From: UBA2040 sp041751955
Lineage (GTDB): Bacteria; Bacteroidota; Bacteroidia; Flavobacteriales_D; Crocinitomicaceae
DNA length: 64,000 nucleotides
Assembly (NCBI GenBank): GCA_041751955.1
Contig: JBGSIB010000073.1
Location: 78,769 to 142,768, forward strand
Direction of reading: 5' to 3'
Shown one piece after another: positions 45,015 through 55,307 of the stretch; within the stretch, counting starts at the first letter, position 1, and each line of letters begins with the position of its first letter. The position numbers were made by a program, and so were the translations under genes. The notes under the pieces were generated by a model, which saw only the letters and a program-made list of their open reading frames with translations, ran no database searches and was not told where the DNA came from.

Positions 45015-45042
45015 AAAAGGGAAACTTCGGTTTCCCTTTTTT
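45015..45042 (+). terminator. Terminator with UUCG tetraloop
   Basis: AAAAGGGAAAC (45015-45025), loop TTCG, GTTTCCCTTTT (45030-45040), then T. The perfect 11-bp stem with a UUCG loop is one of the most stable hairpins possible. It closes the barrel protein gene. Confidence 0.9.
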
Positions 45043-45074
45043 ATTATCTTCACTTTTTTATTTCTGTTTTATCC

Positions 45075-47423
45075 ATGAAAAATCTATTTACCTTCCTCTT
45101 CTTTCTTTCAATCAACTTTTTTTCTATTGGTCAAATTGAAAATCAATCTCAACTGAAAATAGCTGAGATCATGAAAGGAAAAGATTTTATAGGGTACTGG
45201 CCTGAAAATCATTATTGGGATATAAGTGGTGAGAACATACTTTTTCAATGGAACCCAAACAACGAACTTACCTCTACTACCTACTCCTACAATTTAAAAA
45301 ACCAGAAAATTACTAGCGTTGACTTTAACAATCCTTTATCTGGAGTGAGTTACAACTCTTCACAATCACAATTTGATATACATTATTTTGTACTCGAAGG
45401 AAATCTTTGGGCATACAACAATAAAACCAAGACTCATTCAGAATTAATTTCAAGTACGAGCTACATTTCCAGAATTCATCGCCAATCAAATCCTTCAGAA
45501 ATAGCTTACCAACAAGGTTTAGATTTATTCCTTTACAATAATGAAAAAGGTACAATTCGTCAGTTAACTCAATTCGTAAAAGGAAGTGAAAAGGATCAAA
45601 ATCATCATGAACTTAATGCACTTAGCCAACAACAGGAGCAACTGTTTCAATACATTAGAGAAGAAAAGGAACTTGACGAATGGTCAACAAGTAAAGAGGT
45701 AAAGAAGAATAAGAATTTGCCATTCTACCTTGATAAATCGAATTTGGATTTCGTTCAAATATCGAAAGATGGTCAAACTATTTTCTTTTCTACATCCACT
45801 TCAACTGAAAATAAATCAACGTATGTAGAGCACCATATCACAAGAACGGGATACACGGAATCACAGCAAGCCCGACCCAAAGTTGGAGAAATAGAACCTT
45901 TTCACAACTTATATATATACAAGCCCGGAATTGATAGTATAATAAAGGTCAATTTTGATAAATTAGAAGACATCCGAAAAAAGCCAATCTTTCTTTCTGA
46001 ATATGGTGATCAATCAACTGAATATGAACAGAATAGAAAAATAGTTTTTCATAGACCGCATGTGTCTTTTTCTGGTGTAACTGTGCTGGATATTCGCAGT
46101 TATGACAACAAAGACCGCTGGATAATTCAACTCGAAAATGATGGTTCATTTCACGTAATTAGCCATCAACACGATGAGGCCTGGATTGGAGGTCCCGGGA
46201 TTTCTTCTTGGAATCAAAGTCCCGGCAATATGGGTTTTTGGAACAATGAGCAATCTTTTTATTATCAATCTGAAGAATCTGGTTACTCGCATCTTTATTC
46301 TTATGATTTCAAGAATAAATCGACCGAACAATTGACCTCTGGATTATTTGAAATTCAGGATGTTATACTGTCAAAAGACGAAAAAACTTTCTACTTTAAA
46401 GCTAATAAATCGCACCCAGGCAACCAAGGTTTTTATAAATTCAATCCTTTTAGCAAAGAATGGACGAATATATTGACTGAAGAAGGTGCCTATGATGTTC
46501 TACTTTCACCAGATGAAAAAAGTTTAGCTATATTGTATTCCAACAAAAATTCTCCGTGGGAGTTGTTTTATGCTAAAAATATAAAAGACACAAAACCAAA
46601 CCGAATTACACATTCATTATCAGATGATTACAAAAAATATTCTTGGCGTGAACCAAGGGTGATTTTATTCAAAGGCGGGGACGGAAAGACCATCCATGCT
46701 CGTCTCTATGAACCAACTGAAATAAAAAAAAATCAAGCCGCCGTGCTTTTCGTTCATGGCGCTGGTTACCTACAAAATGCCCACAATTATTGGAGTAGCT
46801 ATTATCGTGAATACATGTTTCACAACTTATTGGTAGACAACGGATATACTGTTCTTGATATTGATTTTCGTGCTAGTTCAGGTTACGGTCGAGATTTCAG
46901 AACAGACATATACAGACATATGGGTGGATTGGATTTATCCGATAACCTAAGTGGTAAAAAGCTTTTGGTCGACAGCTTAAATATTGATCCTGAAAAGGTT
47001 GGAATTTATGGTGGCTCATATGGTGGTTTCATTACTTTGATGGCACTTTTAACGGAACCAGATGAATTTGCGTGTGGCGCAGCATTGCGCTCTGTAACGG
47101 ACTGGATGCACTACAATCACGAGTATACGAGTAATATTCTCAATTATCCCTCAAATGACTCAATTGCCTATTATCGCTCCTCACCAATAAATTTCGCTAA
47201 AAATTTAAAAAAACCTTTGCTGATGTTACATGGCATGGTCGATGACAATGTTCAATTTCAAGATGTTGTTCGCTTGAGTCAAAGATTTATAGAACTTGGC
47301 AAAACCAATTGGGATTTGGCCGTCTTTCCTGTTGAAGCGCATGGATTTATAAAACCTTACTCTTGGAGCGACGAATATAGAAGAATTTTTGAATTGTTTG
47401 AAAAAGAGCTACTTAACAAATAA
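45075..47423 (+). CDS. Secreted S9 family (dipeptidyl peptidase IV-like) peptidase
   Basis: 782 residues. A signal peptide ends near 20 (F-F-S-I-G-Q). The N-terminal beta-propeller covers about 50-520. The alpha/beta-hydrolase domain has the catalytic Ser648 in Y-G-G-S-Y-G-G, an Asp in H-G-M-V-D-D-N-V (723-724) and His756 in E-A-H-G-F. It removes dipeptides or oligopeptides from the N-terminus of peptides in the periplasm or at the surface. No T9SS sorting domain is seen. The spacing to the barrel gene terminator suggests separate transcription. Confidence 0.9.
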   Translation: MKNLFTFLFFLSINFFSIGQIENQSQLKIAEIMKGKDFIGYWPENHYWDISGENILFQWNPNNELTSTTYSYNLKNQKITSVDFNNPLSGVSYNSSQSQFDIHYFVLEGNLWAYNNKTKTHSELISSTSYISRIHRQSNPSEIAYQQGLDLFLYNNEKGTIRQLTQFVKGSEKDQNHHELNALSQQQEQLFQYIREEKELDEWSTSKEVKKNKNLPFYLDKSNLDFVQISKDGQTIFFSTSTSTENKSTYVEHHITRTGYTESQQARPKVGEIEPFHNLYIYKPGIDSIIKVNFDKLEDIRKKPIFLSEYGDQSTEYEQNRKIVFHRPHVSFSGVTVLDIRSYDNKDRWIIQLENDGSFHVISHQHDEAWIGGPGISSWNQSPGNMGFWNNEQSFYYQSEESGYSHLYSYDFKNKSTEQLTSGLFEIQDVILSKDEKTFYFKANKSHPGNQGFYKFNPFSKEWTNILTEEGAYDVLLSPDEKSLAILYSNKNSPWELFYAKNIKDTKPNRITHSLSDDYKKYSWREPRVILFKGGDGKTIHARLYEPTEIKKNQAAVLFVHGAGYLQNAHNYWSSYYREYMFHNLLVDNGYTVLDIDFRASSGYGRDFRTDIYRHMGGLDLSDNLSGKKLLVDSLNIDPEKVGIYGGSYGGFITLMALLTEPDEFACGAALRSVTDWMHYNHEYTSNILNYPSNDSIAYYRSSPINFAKNLKKPLLMLHGMVDDNVQFQDVVRLSQRFIELGKTNWDLAVFPVEAHGFIKPYSWSDEYRRIFELFEKELLNK

Positions 47424-47626
47424 TTTGTATATCTAAGAATTCTGTATCTCTTATTTCACAGTACTTTCGGAACACGAAATAGGAAAGAGTTTAACAAAAT
47501 GTTAACCTATAGATTATTATAAAAAGGATGCTCAGGCAAAAGAAAGCTATAATTTTGCAAATTATTGGGAACCTTTTGTAATAAACTGCGTTAAACCAAA
47601 GACAGATAATAGGTTTCAAAAATAAA

Positions 47627-47658
47627 TTTGGAAAATAATTAACATTTTTTTAACTTTG
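47627..47658 (+). promoter_or_regulatory. -33/-7 promoter of the adhesin operon
   Basis: TTTG at 47627-47630, a 20-base spacer and TAACTTTG at 47651-47658, about 108 bases before the TTG start at 47767. Confidence 0.65.
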
Positions 47659-47730
47659 TTACAATCATTCATTGCTACAAAGGTTTGGAACCGAAATCTT
47701 TATACGAATGAATAATTACAACACACCTTT

Positions 47731-47756
47731 CCCGGTCTACTCCGGGTTGATTAACC
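47731..47756 (+). other. Two stem-loops in the leader of the Ig-repeat gene
   Basis: CCCGG-TCTACT-CCGGG at 47731-47746 and GGTT-GATT-AACC at 47745-47756 overlap by two bases, so only one can fold fully at a time. They lie 10 bases before the TTG start. This geometry could make translation of the adhesin sensitive to which helix forms. Confidence 0.35.
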
Positions 47757-47766
47757 GAAGTACTCG

Positions 47767-50700
47767 TTGAGGCTAAGTATATACATAGCGCTCTTTATTA
47801 TGTTGTGTGGACATTCATTCGCACAACAGGACGTAGGAATACAAACCTTGATATCTCCAATTAGCGGATGTAACGTAGGAACTGCCAATCATGTTATTAA
47901 TGTTGTTGTTCGCAATTATTCTCCATCTCCAATTGCTCCAGGAAACGTTACAGTTCGATATCAAGTTAATTCTAATCCTATTGTATCTCAAGTTATAGGA
48001 TCTTTTTTAGCCCCAAACGCCACATTTAATTTTACTTTTTCACAAACGCAAAATTTTAGTGCTTGTAATCAATGGAACGTAAAAATCTGGACAAGTTACG
48101 CTACAGACCCAAATCATTTGAATGACACGATTACTACACTATTCGTAAATGACTGTACTCCTATTCCTGGAGCTTTCGTCGGCCCTGCGAATGTTTGTGA
48201 TGGAAATGATTTTGACTCGATAATGGTAGCTGGGGGTTCTTATGGATATGGTTTACAATGGTACTCGCAAATACTTCCGGCAGGATTCACGGCAACGGGT
48301 AATACTTCGAATAAAATTTATTTAAACAATATTACTTCACCAACCAATTTTCAGATTGTCTATCCAGGTGGATTATGTCCTGATGTTACGTCGCCAACTT
48401 TTTCCGTTGGTGTTAGTCCTCCACTGAATACTGGTATCGTTTCGCCAGATATGGACTTCTGTTCTTCGAATGTGGTTGGAGATGTTCAAATCTCAGGATT
48501 CACGTCTACACTTGTTTCATGGGAACAATCAGCCGATGGCGGCTCAAGTTGGGCCAGTTTAGGTACAAGTACCAATCCTTATTCGATAACTGGCTATAGT
48601 GACTCAACATTATTTAGAGCTTTAATTTCAAGTGGTGGTTGTGGTTCGGATTATTCGGACACAATTGCCGTCAATATTGAACCAGTAATAATTCCTGGGA
48701 CAATTAGTAACGATACAAATGTCTGTGAAAGTTCTAACACAGGAACTTTGAGTGTGAGCGGGAATTCTAATTATGCAACACAAGAATGGTATATCTCTGC
48801 TGATAACATTACCTTTTCACCAACAGGCATAACGGCAAACACATATACCTATAATAATTTGACTCAAACTACTTATTATAAGGTTATTTATACTTGTAAT
48901 TTGTGTCCAAATGATGAGACAACTGTTGTTACTGTGACGGTTGACCCTGCATTTAGTATAGGTGTAAATTCAACTGATTTAATTCTATGCGCTGACAATA
49001 TTGTTGGTTCTGTGTCTGTTTCAGGGTTTTCAACTAACATTACGAATTGGTTAGAATCATCTAATGGATTAAGTTTCTCACCAACGGGATTGAGTATTAA
49101 TCCACTCGATATTTCTGGCATCAGCAGTACTAAATATTACAAAGCTATTATTGAAAGTGGAGCTTGTGGAACAGATACCACTGCGGCCATTTCAGTTATA
49201 ATAGAACCGATTATTGTACCGGGAACAATTACAGGTGCCACGACTGTTTGCGCCAATTCCAATTCTGGAATCTTAACATTATCAGGAAACGCAAATGATT
49301 TCGGGATTGAATGGCATGTATCCACAGACAACATAGCTTTTACGCCATCTGGCATTACCACGTCAACTTATTCGTATATTAATTTATCCCAAACAACCTA
49401 CTTCAAAGTAGTATTGCAAGGAAATCAATGTGCTGATGATGAAACTTCTGTAGTTGTGATAAATGTGGATACTCCTTTAAATGTAGGTTCAACTTCAGCA
49501 GATTTAACTCTTTGCGAGACAAATGTTGTCGGAAACATTTCTCTTTCTGGCTTTGCTTCTTCAATTGTTGCATGGGAACAATCTTTAGAAGGAAGTGGAA
49601 TTTGGACATTGGCGGGAAGCAATGCTAATCCCTTCTCTATTGCAGGTACTTCGGCTACATCATTGTTCAGGGCATTGGTAGAAAGTGGAGCGTGTGGAAC
49701 TGCATACTCTGATACAATAACTGTCACAATTGAACCATCTATTGTTACTGGAACTATTTCAGGCGCAACAACGGTTTGTGCTACTTCAAATTCAGGAAAC
49801 CTATCCTTAACAGGAAACGCAAACGATTTCGGATTTGAATGGTACTTATCAACAGATAATATTACTTTTTCTCCAACGGGTATAAACACAGGGACATATA
49901 CATACACTAACTTAACACAAACAACCTACTTCAAAGTTGTACTTCAAGGAAATATTTGTTCGAATGATGAAACATCCGTAGTTGCAATAAACGTAGATCC
50001 CGCTTTAAATGTTGGCGTAACTTCTTCGGATTTAGTGCTTTGCCACGCAAATGTCGTAGGAAACATTTCGCTTTCTGGTTTTTCCTCTTCCCTAATAGAA
50101 TGGGAACAATCTATTGTTGGAAGTGGAATTTGGACTTCGACGGGAAGTAATAGTAGTCCTTATTCAATCGCAGGCACTTCAACGTCAACACTGTTCAGGG
50201 CATTGGTAGAAAGTGGCGTTTGTGGAACTGGATACTCTGATACAATTACAGTCACAATTGAACCATCTATCGTTACTGGAACTATTTCAGGAGCAACAAC
50301 GGTTTGTGCTACTTCAAATTCAGGAATCCTATCCTTAACAGGAAACGCTAACGATTTCGGATTTGAATGGTACTTATCAACAGACAATATTAGTTTCTCT
50401 CCAACGGGTGTAAACACAGGTACATTTGCATACACGAACTTATCACAAACAACCTACTTCAAAGTTGTACTTCAAGGAAATATTTGTTCGAATGATGAAA
50501 CATCTGTAGTTGTAATAAACGTGGATCCCGCTTTAAATTTTGGCGTAACCTCTTCGGATTTAGTGCTTTGCCAAACAAATGTTGTCGGAAACATTTCGCT
50601 TTCTGGCTTTGCTTCTTCAATAGTAGAATGGGAACAATCGATTGTTGGAAGTGGAATTTGGACTTCGACGGGAAGTAATTCTAATCCATACTCTATTGCT

Positions 50701-53682
50701 GGAACTTCAGTTTCCACTATATTCAGAGCATTGGTAGAAAGTGGTGTTTGTGGAACTGGGTATTCTGATACGATCACAGTTACTATTGAACCGGCTATTG
50801 TTCCCGGGAATATACTTGGAGCAATAAACACCTGTTCAGGAAGCAACACAGGAGTTCTGACCTTGAATGGCAATGCAAATGATTTTGGTTTGCAATGGTT
50901 CACTTCGATGGACGGGACAAATTTCTCCCCAACTGCTGAAACGAGCAACACCTATAACTATTCCAACATAACACAAACAACATATTATAAAGTAGTCCTT
51001 CAAGGAAATTCATGTGTTGATGCCGAAACCCCAATAGTATCTATTACAGTTGACCAGCCTTTGAATTTGGGCACAGTATCATCTGGTCTTAATTTGTGTG
51101 CAAATAATGTCACAGGTTCTGTTTCAGTTGCAGGAGCGGTTACACTTCAAGATTGGGAACAATCAGACGACTATGGAGCGACCTGGTTCACTACTAGTGA
51201 TAACAATCCTTCACATGATATTTCATCTTTGACAGATTCCGCTTGGTTCAGAGCAGTTATATCTTCAGGAGCTTGCGGTTCTGGATATTCAGATACCATA
51301 CAAGTAAACATTGAACCCGTGATTATTCCTGGAACTATATCGCCGTCAAACATAACGGTTTGTGAAAGCTCAAATTCAGGAACCCTAACATTAAGTGGAA
51401 ATGCAAATGATTTAGGTTTTCAGTGGTATATCTCAACAGATAATGTATTCTTTTTGCCAACAGGAAACTCAACATCGACTTTGAATTTTTCATCATTAAC
51501 ACAAACGACTTATTTCAAAGTTGTTCTTCAGGGTAATGTTTGTTCAGATGTTGAAACGCCGGTAGTAACGGTTTCGGTTGATCCAGCTTTGAATTTGGGT
51601 ACTACTTCGGCAGATTTATTATTGTGTGCGAATAGCATAACAGGAAATGTGAATATTACAAATGCTGTAAACCTCATCAACTGGGAACAATCCAATGACA
51701 ATGGTGTGACCTGGTCCAACACTGTACTAACGACTAACACAATCGATATTTCATATTTGACATCTTCAGCCTGGTTTCGGGCCGTTGTCAGTTCTGGGGT
51801 TTGTGGAACTGCTTATTCCGATACAGTTCTAGTTACAATTGAAACATTGATAATACCAGGTACTATTTCAGGACCGAGCACAGTTTGTGCAAGTGGTAAT
51901 TCAGGCGTATTAACCTTAACTGGTAATGCGAATCAAACTGCTTTAGAATGGTACTCTTCGACTGATAACATAACTTTTACTCCTACTGGTGTAACAACTA
52001 ACACATATTCTTTTACAAATCTCACACAAACAACGTTCTTCCAGGTTGTATTACAGAGTAATGCCTGTTCTGGTGTTCAAACAGGTGTATTTACATTGGC
52101 CGTTGACCCAGTGTTGAATTTAGGTAGTACGTCAAATGATCTTCTATTGTGTGCAGACAATATAACTGGAAATGTAGGAATTACTGGTGCAATTAATCTA
52201 GTAAATTGGGAACAATCCATCAATAATGGAGCATCATGGTCCAACACAGGATTAACAGCCAGCACTATAGATATTTCCTATTTGACATCATCCGCTTGGT
52301 TTAGAGCAGTAATTAGTTCGGGTGTATGTGGAACTGCTTATTCGGATACTGTTTTGGTTACAATCGAAACATCTATCATCCCAGGAACTATTGCAGGACC
52401 AAGTAGTGTTTGTGCTAGTGGAAATTCCGGAGTATTGACTTTAACTGGAAGCGCAAATTCAACGGCCATGGAATGGTATTCTTCCACAGACAATGTTAAT
52501 TTCACAGCAACTGGTGTTACAACTAGTACCTATTCATTCACCAATGTTGCACAAACAACTTTCTTCCAAGTCGTGCTTGAAAGCAATGCTTGTTCTGGCA
52601 TTCAAACGGGAGTTTTTATTTTAGTTGTCGACCCTGTTTTAAATTTAGGGACAGTCTCTTCTGACCACCTTTTGTGTTCTTCAAACGTTACAGGAAGTGT
52701 ATCAGTTACAGGCGCTGTGACCTTGCAAGATTGGCAACAATCTACCAATGGCGGGGCTCTTTGGACTTCGCTAGGAGACAACAACCCTGTTCATGATATT
52801 TCTAATCTGACAACATCTACACTCTTTAGAGCCTTACTCTCATCTGGTGCCTGTGGCTTGGATTATTCAGCGATTATTTCAGTGACTATTGACCAAGCAG
52901 GAACACCAGCCTTGATAGGTGAAGACTTTGCTTATTGTATAGGTTCTGGTAATATAGATTCAGTTTCGATCTTAAATTATAGCGGAACTATTTCGACTTG
53001 GCAAACCTCTTCAAATGGAGGTTCATCTTGGAGTTCAAACGGTCAATCTTCTCCTATCTTATACATTTCAAATTTACTCCAAACAACGATTTACCAGGTC
53101 ATCACCTCACATGGTGCTTGTCCCGACGTGGCATCAAACATTGCAGTTGGTACACTTGCTGCAATTCCTTCAGTTTATGCGGGAGAAGATCAAATAATCC
53201 CATTGGGATCCAATGGACAACTAACAGGTTCTGGAGGATTATTTGGCATTTGGACGCCATCAACCTACCTCTCTAATCCAAATTTGAGTTCACCACTTTG
53301 CACGCCTGAGGCAAACACCACTTATGCATATACCGTAATTGATATTAATGGATGCACCAATACAGATTATGTAACAATAACTGTCGATACAGTCAACATA
53401 CCAGAAAATGAGGATGGCATTACAATATACAATATCATCACACCAAATGGAGACGACATGAATGAGGTCTTTAAAATTGATGGTCTTGAAAAATATCCGA
53501 ACAATAAGGTATTAGTTTTCAATGGCAATGGCATTTTAATATACTCTCAAGAAGACTACCAAAATGATTGGGACGGAACCTACTTGGGTCAACCTTTACC
53601 AGACGGTGTATATTTATTTGCAATTGAGGTTTCAAGATTGACAAAACACAGAGGTTTTATAACAATAATGCGAGACGAATGA
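47767..53682 (+). CDS. Giant Ig-like-repeat surface protein with T9SS type B (gliding) sorting domain
   Basis: 1971 residues from a TTG start; an in-frame stop at 47752-47754 excludes anything upstream, and the signal peptide (M-R-L-S-I-Y-I-A-L-F-I-M-L-C-G-H-S-F-A-Q) supports it. After an N-terminal module of about 130 residues, roughly eight copies of a 175-176 residue unit follow, each made of two Ig-like subdomains with conserved Cys and the phrases I-E-P-x-I, L-S-G-N-A-N-D and S-G-x-C-G-x-x-Y-S-D. The C-terminal 90 residues are the type B sorting domain (I-T-P-N-G-D-D-M-N-E, then Y-L-F-A-I-E-V). It is exported by T9SS and is probably an adhesin or gliding-related filament. Confidence 0.9.
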   Translation: MRLSIYIALFIMLCGHSFAQQDVGIQTLISPISGCNVGTANHVINVVVRNYSPSPIAPGNVTVRYQVNSNPIVSQVIGSFLAPNATFNFTFSQTQNFSACNQWNVKIWTSYATDPNHLNDTITTLFVNDCTPIPGAFVGPANVCDGNDFDSIMVAGGSYGYGLQWYSQILPAGFTATGNTSNKIYLNNITSPTNFQIVYPGGLCPDVTSPTFSVGVSPPLNTGIVSPDMDFCSSNVVGDVQISGFTSTLVSWEQSADGGSSWASLGTSTNPYSITGYSDSTLFRALISSGGCGSDYSDTIAVNIEPVIIPGTISNDTNVCESSNTGTLSVSGNSNYATQEWYISADNITFSPTGITANTYTYNNLTQTTYYKVIYTCNLCPNDETTVVTVTVDPAFSIGVNSTDLILCADNIVGSVSVSGFSTNITNWLESSNGLSFSPTGLSINPLDISGISSTKYYKAIIESGACGTDTTAAISVIIEPIIVPGTITGATTVCANSNSGILTLSGNANDFGIEWHVSTDNIAFTPSGITTSTYSYINLSQTTYFKVVLQGNQCADDETSVVVINVDTPLNVGSTSADLTLCETNVVGNISLSGFASSIVAWEQSLEGSGIWTLAGSNANPFSIAGTSATSLFRALVESGACGTAYSDTITVTIEPSIVTGTISGATTVCATSNSGNLSLTGNANDFGFEWYLSTDNITFSPTGINTGTYTYTNLTQTTYFKVVLQGNICSNDETSVVAINVDPALNVGVTSSDLVLCHANVVGNISLSGFSSSLIEWEQSIVGSGIWTSTGSNSSPYSIAGTSTSTLFRALVESGVCGTGYSDTITVTIEPSIVTGTISGATTVCATSNSGILSLTGNANDFGFEWYLSTDNISFSPTGVNTGTFAYTNLSQTTYFKVVLQGNICSNDETSVVVINVDPALNFGVTSSDLVLCQTNVVGNISLSGFASSIVEWEQSIVGSGIWTSTGSNSNPYSIAGTSVSTIFRALVESGVCGTGYSDTITVTIEPAIVPGNILGAINTCSGSNTGVLTLNGNANDFGLQWFTSMDGTNFSPTAETSNTYNYSNITQTTYYKVVLQGNSCVDAETPIVSITVDQPLNLGTVSSGLNLCANNVTGSVSVAGAVTLQDWEQSDDYGATWFTTSDNNPSHDISSLTDSAWFRAVISSGACGSGYSDTIQVNIEPVIIPGTISPSNITVCESSNSGTLTLSGNANDLGFQWYISTDNVFFLPTGNSTSTLNFSSLTQTTYFKVVLQGNVCSDVETPVVTVSVDPALNLGTTSADLLLCANSITGNVNITNAVNLINWEQSNDNGVTWSNTVLTTNTIDISYLTSSAWFRAVVSSGVCGTAYSDTVLVTIETLIIPGTISGPSTVCASGNSGVLTLTGNANQTALEWYSSTDNITFTPTGVTTNTYSFTNLTQTTFFQVVLQSNACSGVQTGVFTLAVDPVLNLGSTSNDLLLCADNITGNVGITGAINLVNWEQSINNGASWSNTGLTASTIDISYLTSSAWFRAVISSGVCGTAYSDTVLVTIETSIIPGTIAGPSSVCASGNSGVLTLTGSANSTAMEWYSSTDNVNFTATGVTTSTYSFTNVAQTTFFQVVLESNACSGIQTGVFILVVDPVLNLGTVSSDHLLCSSNVTGSVSVTGAVTLQDWQQSTNGGALWTSLGDNNPVHDISNLTTSTLFRALLSSGACGLDYSAIISVTIDQAGTPALIGEDFAYCIGSGNIDSVSILNYSGTISTWQTSSNGGSSWSSNGQSSPILYISNLLQTTIYQVITSHGACPDVASNIAVGTLAAIPSVYAGEDQIIPLGSNGQLTGSGGLFGIWTPSTYLSNPNLSSPLCTPEANTTYAYTVIDINGCTNTDYVTITVDTVNIPENEDGITIYNIITPNGDDMNEVFKIDGLEKYPNNKVLVFNGNGILIYSQEDYQNDWDGTYLGQPLPDGVYLFAIEVSRLTKHRGFITIMRDE
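48676..52888 (+). repeat. Eight tandem copies of a 525-528 bp Ig-module unit
   Basis: Unit starts, marked by the codon before the conserved E-P/E-T, fall at 48676, 49201, 49729, 50257, 50785, 51310, 51838, 52363 and 52888. The spacings alternate 525/528. The copies from 49729 to 50785 are the most alike at DNA level, with long identical stretches, which points to recent duplication or gene conversion there. Confidence 0.85.
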
Positions 53683-55271
53683 AATTTAAAACTACACTCC
53701 TTGCCGCAGTCTTTCTGTTGACGACATTTTCAATGCTCGCCCAACAATTGCCTGTTTATCAGCATTCCTTTTTGATACGTTCAGCCTATAATCCTGCTGA
53801 AATACTGAACACAAGAAATGAAACAGCTATATATGCTCTTAGAGGCAATCAATATCAACGCTTTCAAGGAGGTTTCGTAAATAATTATGCCAATTTCGCA
53901 ACACCACTCGAAAACACAAATATAGGATTAGGATTAGACGTTTCTAGCAGAAGTTATGGCCCCATAAATCAACTTTCTTTTGGTCTCGCTTATGCCTATC
54001 GTGTAATGTTTAATAAGAATACTTCATTGATTTTTGGAACAAGAATGGGGTTTATGGAACATAAATTCAATAAATCATTGATTAATCCATATGATGATGA
54101 AGATCCTGTTATAAATGCAATTCCAATTGGACATATTATTCCGAATGGGAATTTAGGTCTTAGTTTTCAAACAAAAGTCGGGATTTTCGAATTGGCAATT
54201 CCACAACTTTTGAGCAATAAGTTTTTAAACACAGCCGGAAATACTACTAACCGATCTATTGTTTTACATCCTCATCTTTTCTCAAGATATTCAAGAGATT
54301 TTGAAATTAAAAAAGATGTTGTGAAAATGACACCTATTGTCTCAGTTCGTTATTTACCTGGAACAATTCCACAGTTTGAAGTCGGAATGACCACATTCTT
54401 TAGAAATCAGCTTTGGGTTAATGCTAACTACAGATCTTCTTATTCAATGTCGGTTGGAGCAGGAGTAAAAGTCAATGATACATGGACAATTGGATATTCA
54501 TATGATCGCCCTATAGTTAACCGTTATAGTTTTAACGCAAACAATCATGAAGTGGTATTGGGCTATACCTTCAACCGTGGACAAACTCTAAAACCTGGTA
54601 TTGAATGGAATCAGACTCAAAACGATTACAAAACAAGAATGGACTCCATATCTGATATTCAAGACGTTGCCATGGCAGAGGAATATTTGAAAAACAAGCT
54701 TAAAGCTCAAAAACAAAAAGATAGCTTGACGGAAAATATTGATTTTACGCGATCAGAACGTTCAGATTATAAAAATGTCATCGTCGAAGTAAATATGGCT
54801 GATAGTCTTTTTGAAGGGTCAAATTCTTCAAATAACAAAAGTACTTTTAATTCAAGTAAAAATGGAAAAGACGCTAAACTGGGAGACGATGCCATCACAA
54901 AATCGAAAATAGATCAACGTCTAAAACAGATAGAGGAAGATGAGTTTTTAGAAAAATTAAATAAAAACAGTGAAAACAAAATAAAAATCATCAGAAACGA
55001 GCAACCATCGGAGAAATACTTCGTCGAATTATCTGGAGAGGATAGTCCGAGAGGTTATTATCTCATTACTGGAGTGTTTTCAACATTAGAAAGAGCACAA
55101 AATTTCCGTTGGAAAAGTGCATCCGAGATGTCAAAAATCATTTTTAACAGTAAAAACCAGTACTTTTACGTGGTTCTTTCGTATTCCGAGTCGAAATCGC
55201 TAATAGAACTTGAACAAACATTAAAAGATTACCGGTCTAAGAATCAGAGAATTTGGGTCCTAGATTATTAA
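53679..55271 (+). CDS. PorP/SprF family protein with C-terminal SPOR-like extension
   Basis: 530 residues. The signal peptide ends in M-L-A-Q-Q. A PorP/SprF beta-barrel-like domain covers about 20-310 (Y-N-P-A-E-I, L-S-F-G-L-A-Y-A-Y, V-V-L-G-Y-T-F-N). A charged helical linker (about 315-430) follows, and the end (about 447-530) has Y-Y-L-I-T-G-V-F-S-T...A-Q and Y-F-Y-V-V-L-S-Y-S, the two halves expected of a SPOR peptidoglycan-binding domain. Family members are usually 300-340 residues. The ATGA overlap with the Ig-repeat gene implies coupled expression, fitting the known role of SprF in exporting its adjacent adhesin. Confidence 0.87.
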   Translation: MKFKTTLLAAVFLLTTFSMLAQQLPVYQHSFLIRSAYNPAEILNTRNETAIYALRGNQYQRFQGGFVNNYANFATPLENTNIGLGLDVSSRSYGPINQLSFGLAYAYRVMFNKNTSLIFGTRMGFMEHKFNKSLINPYDDEDPVINAIPIGHIIPNGNLGLSFQTKVGIFELAIPQLLSNKFLNTAGNTTNRSIVLHPHLFSRYSRDFEIKKDVVKMTPIVSVRYLPGTIPQFEVGMTTFFRNQLWVNANYRSSYSMSVGAGVKVNDTWTIGYSYDRPIVNRYSFNANNHEVVLGYTFNRGQTLKPGIEWNQTQNDYKTRMDSISDIQDVAMAEEYLKNKLKAQKQKDSLTENIDFTRSERSDYKNVIVEVNMADSLFEGSNSSNNKSTFNSSKNGKDAKLGDDAITKSKIDQRLKQIEEDEFLEKLNKNSENKIKIIRNEQPSEKYFVELSGEDSPRGYYLITGVFSTLERAQNFRWKSASEMSKIIFNSKNQYFYVVLSYSESKSLIELEQTLKDYRSKNQRIWVLDY

Positions 55272-55307
55272 AAAATTGCAACACAACAACAAACTAAACC
55301 ATAAAAT

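Larger units (their letters stand above)
47424..47766. other. 343-base intergenic leader of the adhesin locus
   Basis: Contains no gene. It holds a complete promoter (47627-47658) and about 100 bases of transcribed leader that include two adjacent stem-loops just before the TTG start of the Ig-repeat gene. Confidence 0.6.

Noticed and set aside
49137..52784. Several 60-160 residue minus-strand frames across the Ig-repeat gene
   Set aside because: They recur with the repeat period and are mirror images of the repeated coding sequence, not separate genes.
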